64,000 bases of DNA from Mycobacterium neglectum (GTDB taxonomy: Bacteria > Actinomycetota > Actinomycetes > Mycobacteriales > Mycobacteriaceae). The DNA lies in assembly GCF_002591975.1 (NCBI RefSeq), contig NZ_NVQE01000007.1:112240-176239 (forward strand), written 5' to 3'. Under the pieces are notes generated by a model, which saw nothing but the letters and a program-made list of their open reading frames with translations, did not search any database and had not been told where the DNA came from. Below are positions 52,641-62,814 of the stretch, piece by piece. Every line of letters begins with the position of its first letter. Positions within the stretch are counted from its first letter, which is position 1. Both the position numbers and the translations under genes were made by a program.

Positions 52641-53015
52641 TTACTTGGTGCCAAGCAGGTCGATCACGAAGATCAACGTCTTGCCGGACAGCCGGTGCCC
52701 GCCGCCCGCGGGCCCGTAGGCCTGCGCCGGCGGGATGACCAGCTGGCGCCTACCGCCGACCTTCATGCCGGGGATGCCGTCCTGCCATCCCTGGATCAGA
52801 CCGCGCAGCGGGAATTCGATCGACTCGTTGCGGGCCCACGAACTGTCGAACTCCTCGCCGGTGTCGAACTCGACGCCGACGTAGTGCACCTCGACGGTGC
52901 CACCGGGCACCGCCTCTGCACCCTCGCCGACCACCAGATCCTTGATGACCAGTTCGGCAGGCGGGGGACCGTCGATGAATTCGATCTCGGGCTTCTGCCC
53001 TGATGTGGAAGTCAC
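52641..53015 (-). CDS. FKBP-type peptidyl-prolyl isomerase
   Basis: This 124-residue single-domain FKBP has GGTVEVHYVGVEFDTGEEFDSSW and IPPAQAYGPAG, typical of the FK506-binding fold. No signal peptide is present, so it should be cytosolic. The start is the GTG at 53015, which lies within a 31-base gap to the divergent DUF2630 gene. It is convergent with prrB, 16 bases away. Confidence 0.93.
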   Translation of the reverse strand: MTSTSGQKPEIEFIDGPPPAELVIKDLVVGEGAEAVPGGTVEVHYVGVEFDTGEEFDSSWARNESIEFPLRGLIQGWQDGIPGMKVGGRRQLVIPPAQAYGPAGGGHRLSGKTLIFVIDLLGTK

Positions 53016-53046
53016 CGTATCCACCGTAGTCGGGCACACTGAACCC

Positions 53047-53295
53047 ATGGCGAAGGACCAAGACATTCTCGACCAGGTGAACCAGCTGGTCGCCGAGGAA
53101 AAGGAGCTGCGGGCCCAGCTGCAGCACCGCGAGATCGACGAGTCCGAGGAACATCAGCGCCTTCGTGCGCTCGAAGTCCAGTTGGACCAGTGCTGGGACC
53201 TACTGCGTCAGCGCCGGGCGCTCCGTGAGACCGGCGGCGATCCGGGGGCGGCCAGCGTGCGTCCGCCCGACGAGGTCGAGGGCTACCTCAACTGA
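53047..53295 (+). CDS. DUF2630 small coiled-coil protein (Rv0898c homologue)
   Basis: This 82-residue helical protein has a central coiled coil (DILDQVNQLVAEEKELRAQL) and the family's DPRD-like end. It matches mycobacterial Rv0898c in size and composition. Function unknown. Its TGA overlaps the putative CTG start of the downstream oxidoreductase gene. Confidence 0.9.
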   Translation: MAKDQDILDQVNQLVAEEKELRAQLQHREIDESEEHQRLRALEVQLDQCWDLLRQRRALRETGGDPGAASVRPPDEVEGYLN

Positions 53296-54866
53296 GCGGT
53301 CCAGCGACATTCGACACCGGAGCCGCGACGTCGGCGACATTCGATGTCGTCATCGTTGGCGGCGGACACAACGGGCTGGCGGCCGCTGCGTACCTGGCCC
53401 GTGCGGGCCGTCGCGTTCAGGTGCTGGAGCGGCTCGACCACGTCGGTGGTGCGGCGGTGTCCGCCCACGCATTCGACGGTGTGGACGCGCGGTTGTCCCG
53501 CTACTCCTATCTGGTGAGCCTGCTGCCCCGGACCATCGTCGAGGATCTGGGTGCCCGGGTGCGGCTGGTGCGCAGGCGCCACTCGTCCTATACCCCCGAC
53601 CCGGCGACTGAGGGCCGAACCGGGCTGCTGATCGGACCGCCGTCGACGTTCGGCGCGATCGGCGCGGGCTCCGACGAGGCGGGCTTCGACGAGTTCTACC
53701 GGCGTGCTCGCGCGCTGACGTCGCGGATGTGGCCGACGCTGCTGCGGCCGCTGGGTACCCGTACCGACGCGCGCAAGCAGGTGGGCGACGACGCCGCATG
53801 GCACGCGATGGTCGACAAGCCGATCGGGCACGCCATCACCGACGCCGTGTCCAACGACCTCGTGCGTGGCGTGATGGCCACCGATGCGTTGATCGGCACG
53901 TTCGCGCGCGTAGACGATCCCTCGCTGACGCAGAACATCTGCTTTCTGTACCACCTGCTCGGCGGCGGCACCGGCGACTGGGACGTCCCGATCGGTGGGA
54001 TGGGTGCGGTCAGTGGCGCGCTGGCCGCCGCGGCCGCCGGCTATGGCGTCGAAATCGTCTGCGGTGCAGAGGTTTACGCCATGGATCCCGAAGGGGTGGT
54101 GCGTTATCACCGTGACGGGAAGGACCACCGCGTACAAGCCGGGCACGTATTGGCGAACGTGACTCCGACCGCGCTGGCTGCATTACTGGGCGAACCCACG
54201 CCCGACCAGGCGCCCGGCGCGCAGGTGAAGGTGAACCTGATGCTGCGCAGGCTGCCGCGTCTGAACGACCAGACCGTCGCGCCGGAGCAGGCGTTCGGCG
54301 GGACGTTTCACATCAACGAGACCTACCGCCAACTCGACACCGCGTACACGCGCGCTGACCACGGCGTGGTGCCCGACCCACTGCCGTGCGAGATCTATTG
54401 CCACTCGCTGACCGATCCGACCATCCTGTCCGACGACCTGCGCGCCTCCGGTGCGCAGACGCTGACGGTGTTCGGCCTGCACACACCACACTCTTTGATC
54501 ACCGGACGCGACCCCGACCGGATGCGCGATACCTTGACCTCCGCGGTGCTCAACTCACTGAACTCCGTTCTGGCCGAACCTATTCAGGATGTGCTGATGC
54601 AGGACGCGGCGGGCCGGCTGTGTATCGAAGCGAAGACGACGATCGATCTGGAGCACTCGCTGGGCATGACGGCGGGCAACATCTTCCACGGTGCGCTGTC
54701 GTGGCCGTTCGCCGAGGATGACGAGCCACTGGAGACGCCCGCACAGCGTTGGGGCGTGGCCACACACCATGACCGGATTCTGTTGTGCGGCTCAGGATCA
54801 CGCCGAGGAGGCGCGGTCTCGGGCATCGGCGGGCACAACGCCGCCATGGCGGTTCTGGAAATGTGA
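53292..54866 (+). CDS. FAD-dependent oxidoreductase, phytoene-dehydrogenase-like (Rv0897c homologue), probable CTG start
   Basis: This protein of about 524 residues has an N-terminal FAD loop VVIVGGGHNGLAAAAYLARAG starting near residue 20 and the second motif ERLDHVGGAA, then a C-terminal VSGIGGHNAA FAD segment. No ATG, GTG or TTG occurs in frame before the FAD loop. The only candidate is CTG at 53292, overlapping the DUF2630 stop as CTGA. This gives 524 residues, close to the about 535 of Rv0897c. A GTG at 53421 would delete the nucleotide-binding motif. Substrate unknown; possibly a carotenoid- or lipid-like polyene. Confidence 0.85.
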   Translation: MSGPATFDTGAATSATFDVVIVGGGHNGLAAAAYLARAGRRVQVLERLDHVGGAAVSAHAFDGVDARLSRYSYLVSLLPRTIVEDLGARVRLVRRRHSSYTPDPATEGRTGLLIGPPSTFGAIGAGSDEAGFDEFYRRARALTSRMWPTLLRPLGTRTDARKQVGDDAAWHAMVDKPIGHAITDAVSNDLVRGVMATDALIGTFARVDDPSLTQNICFLYHLLGGGTGDWDVPIGGMGAVSGALAAAAAGYGVEIVCGAEVYAMDPEGVVRYHRDGKDHRVQAGHVLANVTPTALAALLGEPTPDQAPGAQVKVNLMLRRLPRLNDQTVAPEQAFGGTFHINETYRQLDTAYTRADHGVVPDPLPCEIYCHSLTDPTILSDDLRASGAQTLTVFGLHTPHSLITGRDPDRMRDTLTSAVLNSLNSVLAEPIQDVLMQDAAGRLCIEAKTTIDLEHSLGMTAGNIFHGALSWPFAEDDEPLETPAQRWGVATHHDRILLCGSGSRRGGAVSGIGGHNAAMAVLEM

Positions 54867-54876
54867 TTTCGGTGCG

Positions 54877-55305
54877 CTAACGACCGCTGAGCGACTGTAC
54901 GCGCACCAAAATCGCCATCAGCGTTTTGAGTTCGGCGTCGTCGAGTGCCGCCAGAGCATCGGGCGCCGGGTCGGTTATCGCGTCGATCTCGCGAACCGTT
55001 GCTCGGCCGTCTTCGGTGAGCGAGACGATCTTGCACCGTCGATTCGTCGGATCGATCTCGCGTACCACCAGCCCGCGGTCTTCGAGATCGTTGACCGCCA
55101 CCGTCGCCGCGGGAGCGTCGATGGTGGCCGCATGCGCCAACTCCTTGACCGACATCGATTGCCGGCTCAGCCGCTTGAGCATGCGGATCCTGCTGAACGG
55201 CAGGCCTGACCGTTCGATCACCGCCCGCTTCCAGGAGTCGCGGTTGTCGATCACCACGGCGGCCATGGCGCGCCAGACTTCGTCGGCCAGCGGGTTATTT
55301 GACAT
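54877..55305 (-). CDS. MarR-family regulator
   Basis: This 142-residue winged-helix protein has a central MSVKELAHAATIDAPAATVAVNDLEDRGLVVRE segment, the recognition helix and wing of MarR. It overlaps the end of the upstream MFS gene by 11 bases and is probably co-transcribed with it. Size and motifs resemble M. tuberculosis Rv0880. It most likely represses the transporter operon through the TTGT-N6-ACAA site at 56763. Confidence 0.92.
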   Translation of the reverse strand: MSNNPLADEVWRAMAAVVIDNRDSWKRAVIERSGLPFSRIRMLKRLSRQSMSVKELAHAATIDAPAATVAVNDLEDRGLVVREIDPTNRRCKIVSLTEDGRATVREIDAITDPAPDALAALDDAELKTLMAILVRVQSLSGR

Positions 55306-56731
55306 CCACGATCTCCCTTTGCGTTGCCGGACCTGCGATCAACGGTGCGAGACGTTCAGCCGAGCGCAGCGCGCGCGGCGACGTCGAGTAGAAGCCAAGG
55401 ACGAAGATGATCACGCCGAGCGCGGCACCGACGAACCACAGCGGGCGTGCCGCCACGGCGAAGTCCGCACCCATCGTGGCAAGTGCGGATCCCGCGACCG
55501 AACCACACAGCGCAACACCGAGACTCACGCCGATCTGTCTGCTGGTCGATGCGATCGCCGAAGCCGCACCGGCCCGATCGGTGGGCATACCACTGACCGC
55601 TGCGGTGGTGATCGGCGCGTTGACCATCGAGAATCCGATGCCGAACACCGCGAAGATCACGAGCAGCTGCCATACGGGCGTCGTCGCATTCAGCTGGCTG
55701 AGCATCAATGTCGCCGCGGTGATGAGAATTCCGGCGATCAGCAGCGACGGCCGACTGCCCCACCGCCCGACCATCCGGCCCGACAGCGGCGAGAACACAA
55801 GCGCGCCAATGGCTACCGGCAGATAGATCAACCCGGTGTTCATGGCCGAAAAGCCACGCTCGTCTTGCAGGTACAGCGACATCATGAACAAGAAGGCCCC
55901 CCACGCGGCGAACGCGCACACCGCGATCACGGTCGCGGACGCGAAAGGGATGCTTCGGAAGAACCGGAGATCGATGAACGGGTCGTGGCGTCGCGACTCG
56001 TATGCCAGAAACCCGACGAAGGCCACCGTCGCGACCACGCCGCAGGCGATGGTGCGAACGTCGCCCCAGCCCAGACCGGGACCTTCGATGAGCACGAAGA
56101 CGATGCCGAACAGGAATGCCATGCCGAGGCCCTGTCCGACCGGGTCGACGTCGCGCATCGTCGCCGACTTGGACTCGGGCACGAAGATCGCTGTGAGCAG
56201 GATGGCCAGCGCGCAGATCGGCAAATTGATCCAGAACACCGCGCGCCAGTCCGCGAACTCGATGAGCGCCCCGCCGACGATCGGACCCAGTGCCATCGAG
56301 ATGCCGACGACGCCACCCCAGATGCCGATCGCGCGGGCACGCTCGACGCGACCGGTGAACACCTGGGTGATGATCGACATCGCCACCGGATTCATCATCG
56401 AACCGCCGACGGCCTGCAGGAAACGCGCGGCGATCAGCGTCTCGATATTCGGTGCGAGGCTGCACATCATTGAGCCGATCGCGAACACCGTCAGGCCGAT
56501 CTGGAATGTGCGCCTACGGCCGAACCGGTCGGCCGCCGCTCCCGACAACAGCAGCAGCGACGCCAGCACCAATGTGTAGATGTCGATGACCCACTGCAGC
56601 TGCGACGCCGTCGCGCCGAGGTCGGCCCGGATGCTGGGGATGGCGACGTTGACGATCGTTGCGTCCATCGACACGATCAGCAGGCTCAGGCAGCAGGACA
56701 CCAAAATGATGGCCTTGCGCCGAGGGCTCAT
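55295..56731 (-). CDS. Major facilitator drug efflux protein (DHA2-type, 14 helices)
   Basis: This 478-residue transporter has about 14 membrane helices, the SMDATIVNVAIPSI motif (motif D1-like) in helix 1, and DRFGRRRTF in the loop between helices 2 and 3 (motif A). It exports drugs or lipids by proton antiport. The ATG at 56731 is preferred; a GTG at 56755 would add eight residues and run close to the operator. It is the first gene of an MFS-MarR operon. Confidence 0.92.
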   Translation of the reverse strand: MSPRRKAIILVSCCLSLLIVSMDATIVNVAIPSIRADLGATASQLQWVIDIYTLVLASLLLLSGAAADRFGRRRTFQIGLTVFAIGSMMCSLAPNIETLIAARFLQAVGGSMMNPVAMSIITQVFTGRVERARAIGIWGGVVGISMALGPIVGGALIEFADWRAVFWINLPICALAILLTAIFVPESKSATMRDVDPVGQGLGMAFLFGIVFVLIEGPGLGWGDVRTIACGVVATVAFVGFLAYESRRHDPFIDLRFFRSIPFASATVIAVCAFAAWGAFLFMMSLYLQDERGFSAMNTGLIYLPVAIGALVFSPLSGRMVGRWGSRPSLLIAGILITAATLMLSQLNATTPVWQLLVIFAVFGIGFSMVNAPITTAAVSGMPTDRAGAASAIASTSRQIGVSLGVALCGSVAGSALATMGADFAVAARPLWFVGAALGVIIFVLGFYSTSPRALRSAERLAPLIAGPATQREIVDVK

Positions 56732-56762
56732 GGATCGGACGACAGTTTCATTCACACAACTA

Positions 56763-56776
56763 TTGTGAAAATACAA
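56763..56776. promoter_or_regulatory. Possible MarR operator TTGT-GAAAAT-ACAA
   Basis: TTGT and ACAA are inverted around six bases, 32 bases upstream of the MFS ATG. ACAACT also flanks it at 56756-56761 and recurs at 56773-56778. It sits where the MFS-MarR promoter must be. Confidence 0.45.
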
Positions 56777-56828
56777 CTGTCCGGATGGCAAGCCCCACCG
56801 CGAGTGAAATGACTCGCAGTGAGTGCGC

Positions 56829-58124
<1,296 letters not shown>

Positions 58125-58217
58125 GGGGATCCCTTCTACGTCGCAAGGAATGCGGAGTTGCTCTTCAAAAGGTAGTCCCATTCCAGCACTCCCGCCCGCG
58201 GGGGGGTTGCCAGATCG

Positions 58218-58868
58218 TCAGACGGTCTGCCGATTGCCCGCCGTCAGGCTGGTGAACTCGGCGAATGTGCGTTCCAGGCGCTCGGCCACGTCGTCGATGC
58301 TCAATTGCGACCAGTCCCGGGTGTCGGCCACCAGGTCGGTGAGCGCCGCCATGAGCACCGAACCCCACACGGCGGAAACCAGCCGCGTCGGGCGATCGTC
58401 GACTCCCACCCCGATCCGCTTGGCGATCTCCACGTCGACGGAGTTGGCTCGGTATTCCAGTGCCGCCTGTCGCAAGGCCGGCGACGACAAAAGGATCCGC
58501 ACGATGCACATGACGCGGTCCTGCGACAGTTCCCCTGACGGGGCGACCTTGGCCGCGTTGGCCATGGCGAGATAGGCCATCAGTAGCGCATCGAAGTGGT
58601 TGAGCTCGCGCGGTTGGCGGGCCAGTTCGACGGCCGTGCTGTCCAGCACTTCGTCGACCAGGGCCAGTGCGATGGCGTCCTTGGTGGCGAAGTACCGGCT
58701 GAACGTGCGTGGCGACACATCGGCGATGGCGGCGATCTGATCGACGGTGGTGCGGTCGAAGCCCTGCCGGTCGCAAAGGTCGACCGCGGCGTCGATGAGG
58801 GTGGCGCGAGTTCGCTGCTTCTTACGTTCCCGCAGGCCGAGGGTTGCCTCCCCGTTGAGATCAGACAC
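58218..58868 (-). CDS. TetR-family regulator
   Basis: This 216-residue TetR protein has a DNA-binding domain at about 10-60 (RERKKQRTRATLIDAAVDLC ... VSPRTFSRYFATKDAI). The GTG at 58868 is preferred because the HTH then lies near the N-terminus. It follows an MFS gene in the same direction, with a 73-base gap. It may regulate that transporter. Ligand unknown. Confidence 0.9.
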   Translation of the reverse strand: MSDLNGEATLGLRERKKQRTRATLIDAAVDLCDRQGFDRTTVDQIAAIADVSPRTFSRYFATKDAIALALVDEVLDSTAVELARQPRELNHFDALLMAYLAMANAAKVAPSGELSQDRVMCIVRILLSSPALRQAALEYRANSVDVEIAKRIGVGVDDRPTRLVSAVWGSVLMAALTDLVADTRDWSQLSIDDVAERLERTFAEFTSLTAGNRQTV

Positions 58869-58941
58869 AAATCGGATGTTAACCAGGCAACGTAAGAGGC
58901 CGCTGAGAAAAGTGGCACCCACCGACACTTGGCCCCCTACG

Positions 58942-60228
58942 TCACACTTTGTGGTCTTTGTCGTCGCCGGCCACGCGGTAACGGATGAAGGCGGGTACCA
59001 ACAGCGTGCAGACCACCATGCCGATCACCACCAGCGCTCCGCCTCCGGCCGCCGCCACGGTCGTGCCGACGGCAGCGGCGGTTGCTCCGTGCACGGCATC
59101 CGCCAAGCGCGGCCCCCCCGCGACCACCACCGTGAACACCCCCTGCAGCCTGCCGCGAACCTCGTCGGTCGCCGCCAGCTGCAGAATCGTGTTTCGGAAT
59201 ACCGACGACACCATGTCGGCCGCGCCGCCAACAGCCAGGAACGTCAACGCAATCCACAACAACGGCCCGGCCGCGCCGTTGGCGAAACCGGCTGCGACGC
59301 CGAAGCCGATCATCGCGAGCCCCCACACCACGATCGCGAGCACCACCGCCAGCCCCTGCCGACGGATGCGCGGCAGCCAACCGGAGAACAGGCCACCCGC
59401 CACAGCGCCTACGGCCATCGCCGACGCCAGCAGCGCCATGGTGGTACCGCCGTCGACCGGTCCACCGAAGCTCTCATGAGCCATTTGCGGGAACAGCGCC
59501 CGCGGCATGCCCAGGATCATTGCGATCAGGTCGACGACGAATGACATCAGCACGACCTGGTTGCCGGCCAGGTAGCGAAAGCCATCGAGGACCGCCGAGA
59601 AACCCCACCTGCTGCGTACCGCCTCCATGACCGCCGCCGGGATGGGCGCCAGGCGGAACGTCGCCCATATCGGGGCCATGCACAGGATCGCGTCGATCAG
59701 ATAAAGCGTGGACAGGTCGACCCATCGCAGCAGCACTCCCGCCAGCAGGGGACCAACGATCGCCCCGAACTGCATCACCGTGATGTTCAGCGAATTGGCC
59801 GCGGCGACCTGGTCGGCTGGCAATATGCGCGGGATCGCGGCAGAGCGGGTCGGCTGGTTGATCGCGAAAAAGGCCTGCTGCACCGACAGCAGGCACAGCA
59901 CCACCCACACGTTGTTGAGCTCCAGTGCGGCTTGCACCCACAGCAGCACCGACGCCAGAGCCAGTCCGATGGACGCGATGATCAACAGCAGGCGACGGTC
60001 CATCGCATCGGCCCACGCCCCACCCCACAGGCCGAACACGATCAGCGGCACGAGCGCGAACAGTCCGGACAGGCCGACGTACGCCGAGCTTTGGGTGAGC
60101 GCGTACAGCTGCACCGGCACCGCGAAGATCGTGAGGTTGGCGCCGATTACAGTGACGATGCCCGCCAGCCACAGCCGCCGGAAGTCCGGCACGCGAAGGG
60201 GTGTGGTGTCGGCGAAGAATCGCCGCAC
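58942..60228 (-). CDS. Major facilitator transporter (DHA3/EntS-like)
   Basis: This 428-residue protein has about 12 membrane helices, the motif ADAMDRRLLL between helices 2 and 3 and the PTRSAAIPRILP segment between 4 and 5, which is typical of the EntS/DHA3 group. Its GTG immediately follows the pdxH stop, so the two genes form one message. It exports a drug or siderophore-like molecule. No signal peptide is predicted. Confidence 0.9.
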   Translation of the reverse strand: MRRFFADTTPLRVPDFRRLWLAGIVTVIGANLTIFAVPVQLYALTQSSAYVGLSGLFALVPLIVFGLWGGAWADAMDRRLLLIIASIGLALASVLLWVQAALELNNVWVVLCLLSVQQAFFAINQPTRSAAIPRILPADQVAAANSLNITVMQFGAIVGPLLAGVLLRWVDLSTLYLIDAILCMAPIWATFRLAPIPAAVMEAVRSRWGFSAVLDGFRYLAGNQVVLMSFVVDLIAMILGMPRALFPQMAHESFGGPVDGGTTMALLASAMAVGAVAGGLFSGWLPRIRRQGLAVVLAIVVWGLAMIGFGVAAGFANGAAGPLLWIALTFLAVGGAADMVSSVFRNTILQLAATDEVRGRLQGVFTVVVAGGPRLADAVHGATAAAVGTTVAAAGGGALVVIGMVVCTLLVPAFIRYRVAGDDKDHKV

Positions 60229-60921
60229 CTAGGGCTGCAATCGCTCGATACGACTGCTGTGCATCGTCACCGGCAGCTCCGGATCGGTGGCGACACGAAT
60301 CCTGTTGTGCACCCGGTTCTCCCGGCCCTGCCAGAATTCGACGACCTCGGGTGCGATGAGATACCCGCCCCAATTCGGCGGCACCGGAACCTCGTCGAGT
60401 TCGGCGAATCGCTGTGTCACGTCCGCCAACTGTTCGAGCAGCACCGCACGCGAGGCAATCGGTTCGGATTGGTGTGATGCCCAGGCGCCCAGCTGCGAAC
60501 CACGCGGGCGCTTGGACCAGTAGTCGGCGGTCTGCTCGGCCGACACCTTGGTGACCAGTCCCCGGACGTGGACCTGGCGGCCAAGCAGGAACCACGGGAA
60601 CGTCGCCGCCGCGTAAGGAATCGCGGCGAGGTCCTGACCCTTGGCGGAGTCGTAGTTGGTGAAGAAGGTGATGCCCTCGGCCCCCACGCTCTTGCACAAC
60701 ACCGAGCGGGTCGACGGGCGTCCGCGGGCGTCGACGGTGCCCACCACCATCGCGTTGGGTTCGGCCACCCCTGCCCGCTCGGCATCGGCTAACCACTTGT
60801 GCAGCAGCGCAACCCAGCCGTCCGCAAGCCAGTCGGCATCGAGGTCTCCGCTGCCGTCCTTCTCCACCGAGCCGTACTCGACCCGCATTCTCGCCAAATG
60901 GTCGTCGTCGCGAGTTGCCAC
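60229..60921 (-). CDS. pdxH: Pyridoxamine 5'-phosphate oxidase PdxH
   Basis: This 230-residue FMN enzyme has [20 protein letters not shown], the FMN-binding [10 protein letters not shown] and the [12 protein letters not shown] segment, as well as the C-terminal [13 protein letters not shown] of PdxH. It oxidises pyridoxine or pyridoxamine phosphate to pyridoxal phosphate. It uses a GTG start at 60921, 84 bases from the divergent citA gene. In M. tuberculosis pdxH is elsewhere, so the link to citA is a difference. Confidence 0.95.
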   Translation of the reverse strand: MATRDDDHLARMRVEYGSVEKDGSGDLDADWLADGWVALLHKWLADAERAGVAEPNAMVVGTVDARGRPSTRSVLCKSVGAEGITFFTNYDSAKGQDLAAIPYAAATFPWFLLGRQVHVRGLVTKVSAEQTADYWSKRPRGSQLGAWASHQSEPIASRAVLLEQLADVTQRFAELDEVPVPPNWGGYLIAPEVVEFWQGRENRVHNRIRVATDPELPVTMHSSRIERLQP

Positions 60922-61005
60922 GCGAACACGCTACGCCTCGACTGTTCGCCGAGGAGTTACCGACCGGTAGTGAAGGACGCGAGGCTGGGTGCGAGAATTT
61001 GCGCC

Positions 61006-62133
61006 ATGACTACGACGTCAGCTGTTCCTGAAGATTTCGTGCCCGGACTCGAAGGCCTCGTCGCCTTCACCACCGAGATCGCCGAACCCGACAAGGACGG
61101 CGGTGCGCTGCGATACCGCGGCGTTGACATCGAGGATCTGGTCTCCCAGCACGTCACGTTCGGTGATGTGTGGGCGCTGCTGGTCGACGGCAAATTCGGC
61201 CGAGGCCTGCCGCCGGCCGAGCCGTTCCCACTCCCGATCCACAGCGGCGACGTCCGCGTCGACGTCCAGGCCGGTCTGGCCATGCTGGCCCCGATCTGGG
61301 GATACGCACCTCTGCTGGACATCGAGGACGAAACCGCGCGCGACCAGCTTGCCCGAGCGTCGGTGATGGCGCTCTCCTACGTCGCACAGTCCGCGCGCGG
61401 TATCTATCAGCCGGCAGTTCCCCAACGGATCGTCGACGAATGTTCCACCGTGACGGCACGTTTCATGACGCGCTGGCAGGGTGAGCCCGACCCCAAGCAC
61501 GTCGAGGCGATCGACGCCTACTGGGTATCGGCAGCCGAGCACGGCATGAATGCATCGACGTTCACCGCCCGCGTGATCGCGTCGACAGGGGCTGACGTCG
61601 CGGCCGCGCTGTCCGGTGCCATCGGCGCGATGAGCGGACCCCTGCACGGCGGGGCGCCGGCACGGGTGCTCCCGATGATCGAAGAAGTCGAGAAGACCGG
61701 TGACGCGCGCGCCGTCGTCAAGGGCATCCTGGATCGCAAGGACAAACTGATGGGTTTCGGACACCGCGTCTACCGCGCCGAGGACCCCCGGGCGCGAGTG
61801 CTGCGCGCCACCGCCAAGCGTTTGGAGGCACCCCGCTACGACGTGGCTGTCGCTTTGGAGCAGGCCGCCCTGGCCGAGTTGCGGGAACGCCGTCCCGACC
61901 GCGCGATCGAGACCAATGTCGAGTTCTGGGCGGCGGTCATCCTGGATTTTGCGCAGGTGCCGATCCAGATGATGCCCGCGATGTTCACGTGCGGCCGCAC
62001 GGCAGGGTGGTGCGCACACATTCTCGAGCAGAAGCGACTCGGTAAGTTGGTCCGCCCAGCGGCCATCTACGTGGGTCCTGACCCGCGCGGCCCCGAGTCC
62101 GTCGAGGGTTGGGACAAAGTCGCCCGGTCGTGA
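61006..62133 (+). CDS. citA: Citrate synthase-like protein CitA (second citrate synthase)
   Basis: This 375-residue citrate synthase family protein has GPLHGGAPARVLPMIEE for the catalytic histidine, [21 protein letters not shown] for substrate binding, and the aspartate/histidine context ETNVEFWAAVILDF. It matches M. tuberculosis CitA (Rv0889c, about 373 residues) with the ATG at 61006, which is 84 bases from pdxH. It is smaller than GltA2 and only distantly related to it. Confidence 0.94.
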   Translation: MTTTSAVPEDFVPGLEGLVAFTTEIAEPDKDGGALRYRGVDIEDLVSQHVTFGDVWALLVDGKFGRGLPPAEPFPLPIHSGDVRVDVQAGLAMLAPIWGYAPLLDIEDETARDQLARASVMALSYVAQSARGIYQPAVPQRIVDECSTVTARFMTRWQGEPDPKHVEAIDAYWVSAAEHGMNASTFTARVIASTGADVAAALSGAIGAMSGPLHGGAPARVLPMIEEVEKTGDARAVVKGILDRKDKLMGFGHRVYRAEDPRARVLRATAKRLEAPRYDVAVALEQAALAELRERRPDRAIETNVEFWAAVILDFAQVPIQMMPAMFTCGRTAGWCAHILEQKRLGKLVRPAAIYVGPDPRGPESVEGWDKVARS

Positions 62134-62738
62134 CGACGGCGACGTTCATCTCGGCGGCAAGGAGTTTCGCCGCACTGGTGCGCGAGATTCCTTCCGACGC
62201 CTGGGGTGAACCCGGCCTCGGCGAGTGGGACGTCCGCGCCCTGGTCGGACACACGTCCCGATCGCTGACCACCGTGCGCAGCTACCTGCAGACCACCGCC
62301 GAGCGAGAAGACATCGCGACACCGCAGGAGTACTACGTGCGGGTCACGCCGTCGGCGCTGGGAATCGATCCGGCGGATGTCGCCGAGCGCGGCAGGCAGG
62401 CAGGCAGGGATCTCGGCGATGATCCGGCCGCCGCTGTCGACGAGTTGGTGTCAGGGGTGACGAGCGACCTCGCGGCCATCGGCGATCCGTTGATCGCGGT
62501 GATCGGCGGACTCGGCATTCGCCTGCGCACGTATCTGCCGACTCGGATATTTGAGCTGGCTGTACACGGGATGGACATTGCTAGAGCACTCGATATGCCG
62601 TTCCGGCCACCCGAGGCGGTGCTCGCCGAGGCACTCGACGTCGCCACGCGAACAGCCATCGCGACAGGACATGGGGATTCGGTGCTTCTGGCGCTGACGG
62701 GGCGGTCGACGCTGCCGCCGTCCTTCTCCGTGGTGTGA
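62130..62738 (+). CDS. Maleylpyruvate-isomerase-like mycothiol-dependent protein (DinB-like fold)
   Basis: This 202-residue protein has the mycothiol-maleylpyruvate-isomerase N-domain pattern: SDAWGEPGLGEWDVRALVGHTSRSL, with the conserved His at VGH, and ELAVHGMDIARALD later. Such proteins bind mycothiol and metal through histidines. Its GTG overlaps the citA stop by four bases, so it is coupled to citA. The reaction is not known. Confidence 0.85.
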   Translation: MTTATFISAARSFAALVREIPSDAWGEPGLGEWDVRALVGHTSRSLTTVRSYLQTTAEREDIATPQEYYVRVTPSALGIDPADVAERGRQAGRDLGDDPAAAVDELVSGVTSDLAAIGDPLIAVIGGLGIRLRTYLPTRIFELAVHGMDIARALDMPFRPPEAVLAEALDVATRTAIATGHGDSVLLALTGRSTLPPSFSVV

Positions 62739-62814
62739 GCCCGCAAAGTTAGATACAACACGTGCGACCGCCGAAATGAACCTAAACCTGTGTGCTTCCT
62801 TTTAGGGTGGGCGG

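Noticed and set aside
54926..56473. Long plus-strand frame opposite the MarR and MFS genes
   Set aside because: Low-complexity Arg/His/Asp composition; the opposite strand has transporter helices and a winged helix.
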